Origin: Glomus cerebriforme
Taxonomy: Eukaryota; Glomeromycota; Glomeromycetes; Glomerales; Glomeraceae
Direction: 5' to 3'
Assembly: GCA_003550305.1 (NCBI GenBank)
Contig: QKYT01000120.1
Span: 10,283 to 48,738 of the forward strand
Length of the DNA: 38,456 nt
Shown here: positions 9,920-21,029 of the stretch, one piece after another
Layout: the number at the start of each line of letters is the position of its first letter
How positions within the stretch are numbered: position 1 is the stretch's first letter
The notes under the pieces: generated by a model
Database searches by the model: none
What the model saw: the letters and a program-made list of their open reading frames with translations, nothing else
Told to the model about the DNA's origin: nothing
Made by a program: the position numbers and the translations under genes

Positions 9920-11809
9920 AGATTGTTAAGAGATATATCATGGACTATTTTTGGCCGGCACTACGTATGATTTTGGCCTATGTATATTGAATTAACAGTG
10001 GAATAAGTGTGGAAAAAATCACAAAAAAAAAAGGGTTATTCTAGGGTTTTTAGGTTCGAAAATATAAAAATAAATAAATAAATAAATTTTGAAAAAAGGT
10101 CTTTTTTTATATCTTTTGAGCATAGTATAAAATATGACTCATCAATATATTAGATTTTATAATCAAGATCAAGAAATCATAAGTACTAAAAAAAAGATTT
10201 ACTTTAACGCCCAACATTATATCATTATGATTTATTTGTAAATTAAGAAACTTCTAGATTTTTTACCTTAGCATCTCCTAATGGATATATGTCAGAAAGT
10301 GTATGTACATATGATCAAACTAGCTTTATTAAGGCATTGAATACATTGTGATTAATAATATGTTTTGATATTATAATTTTTTTTAATTAATAATCAAAAT
10401 ATATGGCCTTTTTCACATAATGACATAGTGTAATGATTAATGACAAAATATAAAAAAAAAAATTAAAAAAAAAGAATTTTTCATGAAAAAATTCAATACG
10501 TGAATTATATGAGTATTAATTTTTTGAAAAATCTAACATTGAACTTCTGTGTTCTGTAAGAAAATATACTAGTTATTTCTGCCAGATTCCCAAAGTCATA
10601 GAATCTGAATAAATTATATGATCGAATGATTTGCAGCAAAGAAGGCAGCGAATATGTCGGTTATGTAAATAATTTATGACATGAAGAGAATCTGATGAAT
10701 ATGTGAAAGCCACCGTCATATGCAAACTAAATTTATAATCAAATGCAAAGTTATTATTATATAAAGTATTGTCAACAATAATTTTTAATTATAATTTTAG
10801 TTTTATTTTTTTAAAAAATAATAATCCATAATTTGGTCTCCAGCATAAGGCGTAAGTATTGATTGTCAACATATTTCTGCTTATTAGTGTTGCATACCGT
10901 AATAGTTGTAACATTGGCGTATTGTTTCAGCTAAATATTCCAATAAATTACAAACTCAATAATAATAAATTCTGGTAGAAAATTGGTTAAATTCCCTGTT
11001 TTGTATTACCATAATCCATATTCGGGTTTAAGTTATACGATTTGATATACAATAGATAATTATTTTTTATCAACAAAATTGTTAAAGGGAAAGATATTAA
11101 AGCACCAAAAAATTTACGGTAAACGTCAGAGTTATGCAGATTTATGCACTGACACGTGATGGTACCGTTGATATCAAATAAGTTTCACTAGGCGTGAAAA
11201 AAACTGTCCCCCAGATACTTAATTAAAATAGAAGTAAATAAACCCAGGTCACGTTATTCCTAAATCACATGGTTTTTGGATTTAAAATTACTTTATTAGA
11301 AATTCTGTGATGTGATGTTATACTTTTCCTTAATATGTTTCTACTATAAATATAATACATAATCTTTCAATATTATTATTTGAAAAAATCTGAAATCTGT
11401 TATACACCGCTTTGTCATGCATCAAAAATTATAAATACCTATACTCCAACATATGGTGAAATCTCTATTACCATCATCAGCTGAATCAACTAATTTACTA
11501 TGCTTTATGTCATGTTCTATATTTTCTAGAATGGACTAGCATCATTATAAAAAAAAAATAAAAAAATGTATAATCTGACATATTGAGTACGCTTGGATCC
11601 AATAAATGAAAATGCTAAAAATTAGGAAGTACCTAAACTGAAGTTTCATTTGATTAAGGAATAAGGGATGCTATTTATTAATATAACTTTAATAAAAAAA
11701 AGAAATAATAATAGCTAAATTACAAAATAAGATAATTTTTTAAATTGTATTTATTAATTTTATTTTAGCCCAATTTTGAAATTATGCATTATTTTGGTAA
11801 TTAAAAGAG
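9920..11809. other. AT-rich stretch, no gene recognised
   Basis: Homopolymer runs and scattered small palindromes (for example GAATTTTTCATGAAAAAATTC-like near 10473) fill this stretch. A 27-bp block at 10116-10142 recurs exactly, inverted, at 32192-32218. One short minus-strand reading frame at 10573-10719 is listed separately. Confidence 0.5.
10573..10719 (-). other. Short open reading frame, 48 aa, unassigned
   Basis: A minus-strand ATG at 10719 opens 48 codons ending at TAA 10573-10575. It contains SSDSLHVINYLHNRHIRC, then LLCCKSF and DSMTLGIWQK. Cys, His, Trp and Arg are frequent for such AT-rich DNA, which favours descent from a real gene. No family is recognised. No partner exon was found. 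Confidence 0.25.
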
Positions 11810-12866
11810 ATGACTTCAGTATCAGGAAAGATTATGCAACCAGAACATACAGTTTTATTTAGACAGTAAGATGTCATTTTAATATTAAATAAAGATTTGA
11901 AGCTATTTATTAATCCTATTTTTCTTTTATAGATAGACGATAAAACAATTGTTACATTTGTGTACTACATTCACAATTAATATTTTATTGCGGTACTAAT
12001 TGAAGGAAAAGGTAATTTACCATTAAGGAATTTAAGAATTTATTTTATGTTAAATGATTTTTTTCATTTCTTTTTTACAGATTACTGGAGTTTATTCATT
12101 ATTGTGTATGTACAAAATATACAACCTTTACCTTTTGATGAAATAATGCTGATTTTATTTTATTACACTTAGCGGTACGAGTAAGTTTTAATATAACATT
12201 CTTAATAATAATTAATTTATTGTCAATACTTCAAATAATAAAGGAAAGTTATATTTTCCTGTATGATGAATAGAATTATTTATTAATTAATTTTTAGAGT
12301 CAGTATTTCATTCTGTGTAGTAACTCTCACAGCCATTGGAGATTGGTACATAAAATTAATTAATCAATAATTATTGGTAAAAAAAAAAATGATGTTTTTT
12401 TCGCTTAATAATTCTTATTTATATCATATTGAAAAATAGGCATCGAAAAAAAGAGTATTAATTGGGAGAGAGAAATTAATCAGGCGAAAATATATTTGCC
12501 AGATAATCTGATGCCTCATCAAGATCACCATTATACAGTATGATTAACACTGTAGGAAGAATACTTGTTTCCATCAGTCATCACGTAGTAAGATTTGGGA
12601 ATAATTCAAATATTTACAGGTTTATATATTAGTAATTATTTAATGCATTATAATTTACAATTTCACGTAATTAATTAATGAGAACTTAATTAAATATCAG
12701 TAGAAGAACTTTCAAGCATCCATATCATATTCTGATTTTTTTAACTTTCAATCAATGATGTAACTGGTAAAAGAATCTCAACATGTTTTGGGTCCTCAAA
12801 AGATCATTAGAGATGTGAATAATATAAGACCAAATTTGTCAAGATCACTGAACATATTATAGAATT
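11810..12866 (+). pseudogene. Possible decayed multi-exon gene, unknown product
   Basis: Several open pieces bounded by splice-like signals follow each other. They are 11810-11866 (MTSVSGKIMQPEHTVLFRQ, then CAG|TAAG, a donor missing one G), 11933-12011 (IDDKTIVTFVYYIHN then TAA, after TTTTATAG), 12081-12111 after TTTTTTACAG, 12298-12345 (VSISFCVVTLTAIGDW) after TTTTTAG, 12440-12537 (IEKKSINWEREINQAKIYLP) and about 12766-12866 (ESQHVLGPQKIIRDVNNIRP). The pieces look like real protein, but stops and a lost donor break the chain. I do not recognise the family. The last segment may belong elsewhere. Confidence 0.35.
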
Positions 12867-14164
12867 ATTAATTTAATTTGTTAGTTCTATATGCCAACTT
12901 TTTATATATCTTTTTTTTTGTAATTAAATTTCATTTATTCATTTAGTTTAAAAATATTGAAAAGATTCATTGATAGCTTCCTTGATTATGGGATGTTGAT
13001 CATGTATCACCATAATACACAAAAAAAGCACTTCAGTAAAAAAATCTATTAAATCAACAAAAATATGTTTATTCTTTATAGAGAATTTAACGTTACAAAA
13101 TTTAAGTTTATGCAATAATAATTTTTTTTTAATTTATTAAAGATACACTGATACATTTCTTTACATAAATAATATTGTTATATTAGAATGGATAGTCAAT
13201 TTTAATATCATGATCTATACTAGATTGTGAATAGTTAACTAGTTTACATTTTACGTTAAAAATTAGCTATGAAAAATAATAATTACAATAATAGTCCAAA
13301 TTTTTTTTGCTAAGTAGTTGACTAAAAGTAGAATTCTATAGTAAAAGGACCTTTCTAGTGAAGTGGTTGGCCATATTATGACATCATTTTTTTCGTTTGA
13401 ATTGTTGATCGTGTTTTTTTCACTTAAAATTTATATACTGTATATGTTGTAATATTTATTTTAATGAATAAATTTTGGTTTCAATTTTCTTAACAACTAA
13501 CAAATCAAAAGTTTCAAATTTTTTTTGTGAACTTTAATTTACAGAATAATGATTAAATATTTTTTAAAAGTACTTTTATTTGAATTAGAAAATGTGATTG
13601 AAAGACTTGAAAATAAGATATATTGCTAAAATTTTATATGCACTATATTTATACTGTATATTTGATAATAAATTTGCATAATTTTAATTTATTATTCTGA
13701 TTACTTTTTGCCAGCACTATATATAATTTTTAATGGGCGGAGTTATGAATTATTTGCTTTTATCTTTCAGTTGTCGATTATATACAGTAAAATAGGTGAA
13801 TTATTATTTATTTTATTCTGACAATACACGATTTATGACAATTTTGTGGAATTTACGATATTTACGTTTTTATTGTTAGATTTTATTTCTCTAAATTGAA
13901 AAATTATATTTAATTTACCTATTAATATGAATACTTAATAGAATATCGTAGTCCACGGTTGTACATATGACACAAGCTTATTTTCTCAGTTAAATTGACA
14001 ATCTTGCGTCTGACATACATTAAAAATTAATTGAAATGTAAATATCTTTAATCTATCAAATACTTGATTCATAGCTATTTTACTGTTCAACCATTCAAAA
14101 AAATAAGAAAGAAACTTTAATCTAAAATAACAATACTATAAATTAAAATATTAATATAAAAAAT
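12867..14164. other. AT-rich stretch, no gene recognised
   Basis: Long A/T runs, no open segment with protein-like composition, and no clear terminal inverted repeat. A TTTTTGCCAGCACTATATAT block near 13707 resembles TTTTTGGCCGGCACTACGTA near 9950 and may be a decayed repeat end. Confidence 0.45.
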
Positions 14165-15345
14165 TATATATATTTACCAATATAAAGATTAGAATAATCA
14201 GTGGGAGTGTCTAAAACAATTGTTTTTCTGTAACCATATAAAATGTGCATAGATAAATTATCATCATACAATTCACTTTCAAAAAGTTATTGATCATTTG
14301 ATATTTCCCATAGCAATACATCAACACTATACATATTGCTCCATTCATTTAATGAGTATGGTTGCATTAAATTATCAATGTTGATTATTTGATTTAGCGA
14401 AACCTTTTGGATTAATATAAGGAATTATATCAAATAAATCACTAATAAATCTGATTGTTGTTTAGATAATTTTTTGATTCTTTTTAGTAATCCAGAGTCA
14501 GCTAATTTGATAGTGTTGAATTATTGCTGAAGTAATATGCTACCAGTATGTTATTATAAGAATATAAATATCAGTACATCAATCTTAAAATGATTAAAAA
14601 ATAAATAATTTAAAAATAAAAAGAATTACCAAATCATAAAGCATAATTTCTTCATGCAAACTTGACACAGTACTTATGCCAATTTGTATTTATCTTCCCA
14701 AGTAAGATTTTCTTTCAAATAATTTTGAAGAACTCTACTATCAGTGTATTCCATGACTAATAAATATTTCTTTACTTGTTCATTGTGTTTTTCTAATTTT
14801 AAATGAAATAAATAGTCTAATAATTATGTATTTTATAAAGTCAAATAAAGATTTTAAGTATAATATTTTATACCATTATCTGTAATTCCATAAAGCTAAC
14901 AATATTTTTATGGAAATCGATTTCAGCTAGATTATAAATACAATGGATTTGTAAATAAATTAATAATATACCAACATATTAGAATTGCCAAGGTAAAAGA
15001 ATTTTAATACAAATTAATACACGGTCATTAGGATTGTGCGGAATTTATTGTACCGATATTTTTTACATCATACCATATTTTTATACTGTGGCGCACGCAC
15101 TAATCCTAATATCGTGTATATTAATATTGTTATTGCACGTTTGGCTTTCTTAATGATCTGATGTGGCACTTCAAATATTATCCCGAATTTTCAATTTATA
15201 ACAAAAATGTTTATGTTTATAATATTTTATACATATTATTTTTTTTAGAAATAGCTTCTTCGATCCAATTCTTTGGATTTTTAGTAAATTGCATTTCATT
15301 TTTATCAGACTTGGAATATTGTAAAAAAAAGGTGAATACTAGAAA
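14165..15345 (-). pseudogene. Kinase pseudogene C (older relative of genes A and B)
   Basis: Exon by exon this matches the kinase part of genes A and B on the minus strand. 14165-14550 is the C-lobe exon (IKLADSGLLKRIKK, NMYSVDVLLWEIS, TIVLDTPTDYSNLYI), 14637-14760 the hinge and catalytic-loop exon (LTWEDKYKLA), 14873-14935 the short exon, and about 15220-15310 the N-terminal exon (MQFTKNPKNWIEEAISKK). DFG has become DSG, the HRD region has become LYDL, and several frameshifts and stops are present. It is dead. Its N-terminal part overlaps the left edge of duplication block B and is split from the rest by the MITE at 15020-15116. Confidence 0.8.
15020..15116. mobile_element. 97-bp MITE with TA target duplication
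   Basis: TIRs CACGGTCATTAGGATTGTGCG (left, one base removed here would still align) and the inverted CACGATATTAGGATTAGTGC (right) pair over about 20 bp. TA flanks both ends at 15018-15019 and 15117-15118. Block A lacks it at the homologous spot (about 4618), so the empty site is known. It is probably a Tc1/mariner-type non-autonomous element. Confidence 0.7.
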
Positions 15346-16078
15346 AAAAAATTTTTAACATTAAATATTTTACATAGCCACAAATTTTTCACCCATGTGA
15401 TTTAGTTAATCGCATTCAAATATTAAGTAAATTAAATTACTACAAAAATTTTTTTTTCAAAAAAAAAAAAAAAAGGTATTATAATTTAAAGAATATTTGC
15501 TGTGATTAAATACAGAAAAAAAGATTAAAGAATTAATAACAAATTTTTTAACGGACTGACTTCAATGAATCTTTTTATTTAGAAGCTTTTTTTTATTGTA
15601 AAAACTAGTGTATATTAAATATTTTAAAATAATTCTTTTTTATATTAGGATATTTGAATCAATAAATAAAAAAATAATACTTATATTAAACTGCAAGAGT
15701 AAGCTTATTCTTGGATAACCACGCTCTTAATCCAAATACTCCACTGAATTTCAATTCACGTTCTTGTAGAATTAACCACTGACAAAATAGCATACAAAGT
15801 AAATAAGTTAGTTACCATTTTAGGTTTTGTTTTATCTTCACTTTTATTTTTGTTATTGTATAAATGAATGACATAAATTAAATTTAAATCATTAAATTTT
15901 TCACTTTTAAAAATTTCCATTGTACTGTTTATTTGTTTTATTATTTTAAAAAGTACAACAGTTTTAAATGTTTCAACAAAAAAAAATCAGTATTAAACTA
16001 AATTCATATTTATAAAAAAATCAGATGTTTAACATTTCTGATATTTGAGTTGAATCTATAAATAAAAATGTTAAAAAA

Positions 16079-18400
16079 TTAACTAATTTTACAAGTATTG
16101 GTTGAATTATTTCTAAGTTTTTTTAACTTATTTTGAGCATCTTGATATCCTTGTTTAGCAGATTGTTCATACCAATAAATTGCTTGATTTATATCTTTTT
16201 CGATTCCATCTCCATTTTTATACATATTTGCAAGATTATATTGAGCTACTTTGTGTTCTAAATTTGCAGCTTTTTTATATAATTCTAATGCTTTTTGCTT
16301 ATCAACGCTGGTTCCAATTCNNTNNTNATAACAATATCCTAACATCNNTATNCCATCTACANCTTCCCCTTCAGCCGATTTTTTAAATAATTCAAAAGCT
16401 TTTTGATAATCTTTATCAACACCATTTCCATTTCTATATAAATTGCCAAGATTATACATAGCAATTAAATGTCCATTATTTGCAGCTTTTTCATACCAAT
16501 AAGCAGCTGTTTTTAAATCTTTTTTGATACCTGTTCCATTATTATAAGAATAACCTAATTCATTTTGTCCAAATGCATAATTTTTATTAGCTATATTTTC
16601 ATAATATTCAAAAGCTAATTTTTCATTTTTTGTAATTCCATATCCAAAATAATAACAATTTCCGACAAAAAGTTGTGCTAATATATGATCTTGTTCCGAT
16701 GCGCTAATAAATAAAGTAAATGCATTTTCATAATTTCTAATTATTTCAATTCCTTTATAATTAAAATATCCAAGTAAAAAAATGGAATCTGAATTANTTT
16801 GATTATTTAATAGCCAATTATAAATTTCTTGTAAATTTATATTATGATTATTAAAATAATCAAGAACATGCTGATTTACTACTTTCCATTCTATTCCTTT
16901 ATTACACTCCTTAAANATGAGATCNACTATTTTATTAACCATTATACTTAAATCTATTCCAGATGAAGTATTTTCACTAATTTGTTCATTCGTTGATACT
17001 GTATCACTATTATATTCTATTTCATTTGTATCCATATTATGAAAATTTTGAATCATTCGAGATAATTCTCCGGATAATGAATTTTCAATCTTATCTGAAG
17101 TTAGATTTTCATTTTGAATATGATCAGTTATATCATTTTGTTGATCAATTGCTACACTATTTGAATGTGGAACAAATATTCTTAATTTTTTAACAACTTC
17201 ATGCATAGATGGTCGATTAATTGGTTCACCATTCCAACATTCTAATAATTAAAAATATGTATTTGATTAAATAAACTTTTAATAAATAAATAATATATTG
17301 AAATAATATTTACCAGTATAAAGATTAGNATAATCATTAGGAGTATCAGGAACAATAGTTTCCCTCCGACCTTGTGAAATTTTATACATTAAACTTAAAT
17401 CATATGCTTCTCCTTGAAATGGTGGAATTCCGCTTGATATTTCCCANAANAACACGCCAATGCTNTATACATCATACNTCTCTTTTAATTTTATTGAATN
17501 GTTGCTATCCATTAAACTTTTGGGATCAATATAAGGAACCATACCAAGTAATTTTGATTTNGANTTAGANNNTTCTTCAATCCTTTTTGATAAGCCAAAG
17601 TCCGCCAACTTGATGGAATCCTGATGAACCAATATGTTACAGGAATGCTATAATAAAATGTAATAAAGTGATTAATAAACTTACAATACTGATTTATCAT
17701 TTAATTTAATTATATAATATTTACCAAGTCACAGTGTACAATTTTTTCATTATGTAAGCATGATACAGCGCATGCTAACTGATATGCCAAGTTGTATTTG
17801 TTATCCCAAGTAAGTCTATTGAAATTTTTCTTCAAATAGTCTCGAAGAGTACCACCGTTAGCATATTCCATCACTAATAAATAATTTTTTGTTTGATAAA
17901 TTTGATTGTCTAATAAAAAAAAATAATAATCATTTATTAGAATTATAAAAATGATAATAATAATACAAGTTGATTATTATTAAATCTTTATTAATACCTA
18001 ACACAAATTTTGTAATTCCATAAAATCGAATAATATTATCATGATAGTCCACATCTCGCTGAAGTATAATCTAAATTATGAACGTACAAGTAATTTAAAA
18101 AAAAATTAAGAAATTAAATGTAAAAATCAAAAGAGAATATTTTATAATTTAAAATATAATTACCTCACGAACAATTCCTTTTATAGTAGCTGAATTAAGA
18201 TTAAAAAAAGATTTCAATGCAAAATAATTTTCAGCTTTGTTAGCTTTGTTATAACTTGCACGAAATACTTTTCCAAATGCCCCTGAACCAATTTCTTGAA
18301 AACCATTAAAATGTTCATATTCGTAATATTTAATATGTTTTTTATTTATAGCTTCTTCAATCCAATCAATCAATTCATCAGCATTTTCAAAATTTTGCAT
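16079..18400 (-). CDS. TKL-type protein kinase with Sel1-like repeats, HCD variant (gene B)
   Basis: Exons 18400-18164, 18070-17998, 17909-17725, 17647-17314 and 17241-16079 join in frame to 663 aa with the same four introns as gene A. The ATG used in A is ATA here, so translation probably starts six codons later at 18400 (MQNFENADE). An upstream in-frame ATG at 18496 is possible. Kinase motifs are IGSGAFGKV, ALK, DFG and the late RPSMHEVVKKL. The catalytic HRD is HCD (CGT to TGT), which makes it a non-RD-type kinase rather than obviously dead. A 9-nt tandem duplication adds three residues after the glycine loop (NKANKAENYF). The Sel1 array is more regular than in A, and the C-terminus is 7 residues longer. 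About 20 N bases lie in exons 4 and 5, so some residues are unknown. Exon 3 differs from A at seven sites, five of them silent, which suggests both copies were under constraint. Confidence 0.85.
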
Positions 18401-18533
18401 TTTGTTATTATTAGCTATGATGGATGAATAAAATAAAATTATTTGACGGAGAAAAAAAAAATGAATAAATAAATACTTACCGTTAAAGTGGTACAAGTTA
18501 CTAAAAATGGAAAAGTTAATTTTTTTGCACGTC

Positions 18534-18948
18534 TTGAAATGTGTGACAGGTACGCCGAAATGTCAAATGATCAGACTGACCGTCTTGACTGTGACTATCA
18601 ACAAAAATTAATAACGCGTTTTTTTAAAAAAAAAACTCTTTCCTTTATTTTTTAGGGACAGCCTTTTGACACTATATAATGTATATATTTAATAATAAAT
18701 TTCAAGTGTTTTTTTATTAAAAATAATAGAAACGTGAAAAATGGTTTTTAAAAAATAATAAAAAAATAAATATATTGAAAAGTAAAAAAAAATAAAACAT
18801 TACAAAGATATTTATAATAGTTATAAACTTTGAAAAAGTGAAAAAGATATATCTTTGTAGGTATATATTCAATATTTTCGAATGGCAAAAAAAAAATAAA
18901 GTTGAGACTCTAAATCAATATATTCGGCATAACCTGTCACACATTCAA
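18534..18948. mobile_element. Non-autonomous TIR element upstream of gene B
   Basis: The ends TTGAAATGTGTGACAGGT (left) and, inverted, TTGAATGTGTGACAGGT (right) continue into TACGCCGAA and TATGCCGAA. The 415-bp body has no convincing coding frame. In block A the flanks join directly (TTAATTTTTTTT followed by AAAATACAATAG near 7970), so this is an insertion specific to B. It lies about 130 bp upstream of gene B's start and may alter its promoter. Confidence 0.65.
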
Positions 18949-19263
18949 AATACAATAGAAAAAGCATGATCGACAAAAAAAAGAAAGTCGAGTTTTTAAC
19001 CACTACAATGACATTAACAGATATAAAAATAAAAAAATTATTTAAGTAGCCTTCAAAATAGAACTTTCTGAGATTTTTTTTGAAATGGGTGAAATTAAAT
19101 CTCAAAAGAGATAACATTGCCAAATATCACAAGTTCATTAAACTAGCAAATGTTTGTAACAGACCAATCATATGTTGGGATTATTTACACGTGATCGTGA
19201 ACGATATCTAAACTTTCCTCTACTTTACATCATTTTTTGTAAACTAAATTTATAGTCAAATGT

Positions 19264-20040
19264 AGTAGTTAAATGTATATGGAATGAGGTAAGCATTAGA
19301 GTGGTATAAGAAGTCAGCTGAACAGGAAATTAGGGATGGGATAAATACAAAAAAAAGTTTAGAAAGGCAATTCATTGGCAGCAGAAATGGGTACAGAGTT
19401 TCACAATATAATTTAAGTAGATGTTATGAATATGAAATCGGTGTTGAAAAAGGTGAAGTTAAAGAATTTGAATTGTATAAAAAAGCAGCTGAACAAGAAT
19501 ATGGTGATGCACAAAATAAATTGGGATATTTTTATGAAAATGGTATAGGGATAGAAAAAATTTAGAAAAGGTAAATTTTTGGTATCAAAAAGCAGCAGAA
19601 AGGAATCATAGTAACGCACAATATAATCTTACATTATTATATGAAAGTGGTGAAGGAACAGTAAAGAATTTAGAAAAAGTCTTTTATTGGCATCAAGAAA
19701 CAACAGAAAATTGTGGCATAATATCTAAAAATTCTAGTAATAATAAATTGTATAAAAAATGCAAACAACCATATGTTAATTATCATTGGTGTCAATACAA
19801 TGTTCAAAGTGGTCCAGTAAAAATTAATTTATAAATGATAAAAATAGTTACGAAGTTTTAGAATGGATGCGTTATAATAGATTGAAGAATATAATATTAA
19901 TTATCATGATAAAAGTAGATTTAGTGAAATTCATAAAGCTATCTAGATGGACCTATTGATAATTGGAATTTGATAAATAACAATGGAATAGGTGGAATTT
20001 CCAAATGGGTATGAGGTTATTCTTAAAAATCTTAACATTA
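19264..20040 (+). pseudogene. Sel1-repeat / kinase pseudogene D
   Basis: On the plus strand, Sel1-like units are readable: ALEWYKKSAEQ, YKKAAEQEYGDAQNKLGYFY, ENGIGIEK, then, after a stop and frame change, WYQKAAERNHSNAQYNL and YESGEGTVKNLEKVFYWHQE. They are followed by a Cys pair region (CKQPYVNYHWCQYN) and, about 19848-20030, by the start of a kinase domain (YEVLEWMRYNRLKNI and, in another frame, DGPIDNWN). The order Sel1, then CxxC-like, then kinase differs from genes A and B. Multiple stops and shifts make it dead, and the kinase body is missing. Confidence 0.75.
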
Positions 20041-20045
20041 TCTCG

Positions 20046-20121
20046 TAGTTTTTAAACTTGGTCAATACTTTTAAGTAACCAAAATAGATCATTTCAAATA
20101 GTTTGTTATAATAAATTGATA
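20046..20121 (+). repeat. Dispersed repeat, second copy of 4508-4590
   Basis: Direct-orientation match to 4508-4590 that begins right where the kinase pseudogene D ceases to be readable. It may be the next part of that old gene or an unrelated insertion. Confidence 0.55.
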
Positions 20122-21029
20122 ATTATTAGAAGAATAGTAATTTTTTTTAAAAAAAAATAGATTCTAGTATTAGAATTTTGGTCAAAATCAAAAATTGATA
20201 ATCAAGTGAAATGTCATACGATTTGCAACTATGCATAAACAATTAAATCATATGGGGCTTTTTTTTTATCCGTGATTTCAAAATCTAAGCCTTCAGCAAA
20301 AACTAAGCCCATTTTTGTTTATTTCCGAAATAAAAAAAATTTTTTTTACACCGCCACAAATATATTTAATCCCCTTTTTCCGAAAAAAAAAAATCTCAAA
20401 AATTGAAAAGTTCTTCTTAATAAATTTTTTGAAAATAAAGAATTTATTTCAAATCTTTTATCTTTCCTATACATAAATTCCTAAATACCTACAAATTTAT
20501 TCACAACTTCATTTTTTTTGTCTACTGTACATTCCAATTAATTCTATTTCAAATAATAATTCATATTGAAAATATTTAAACAACAGAAAATTTTTCCTTA
20601 GAAATTGGCATCAATAGTTTCATCAACTCTTTTATCATTTATTGGTTTACTACTATATTATAGATCTCTGTAGCATATTTTGAATATATGAAAGTGAAGC
20701 TTTACTGAATTACTAGTTATTTGGTTACATAAACATGAATATACTTGCTGTGCATAAGCTTCCTATTTTCAACAGATTACTGGATGATTGATTTATAAAT
20801 ATAGTAGTAGAGTGCATACAATCTACCTGATTAGCTTTTGAATGAGTCTTGTCATCATCACTATTGTCAGCATTACAAGTCCCGTCATCATACTGCTAGT
20901 ATTACAAGTCACATTCTATAGTGAAGGAGCTCTATGGTTATAAATCAGTGTCAGATAGCAATAAATGGAAATTTTGGCAGCTTTGATAATATGGATAATC
21001 ACATTTCTATTAGAACAATATTTCACTTA
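20122..21029. other. AT-rich stretch with a small direct repeat
   Basis: No gene recognised. Around 20845-20915 a block of about 33 bp (GTCATCAT..GCATTACAAGTC) occurs twice in tandem. The stretch may include the 5' end of the transposon remnant that follows, but no terminal inverted repeat was found. Confidence 0.4.

Larger units (their letters stand above)
14985..19210. repeat. Segmental duplication block B (partner 4597-8230)
   Basis: Direct-orientation partner of block A, about 10.4 kb away. It carries gene B, all introns, and matching 3' and 5' flanks. Extra length relative to A comes from the MITE at 15020-15116, the insertion at 18534-18948, and N-terminal pseudogene sequence at 15150-15345 that is eroded in A. 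Nearly all N bases of the window fall inside this block. Confidence 0.85.

Noticed and set aside
18149..18496. 115-codon frame with a hydrophobic start (possible signal anchor) for gene B
   Set aside because: The upstream part corresponds to the 5' UTR of gene A and is not conserved as protein. The ATG at 18400 is preferred, though 18496 cannot be excluded.
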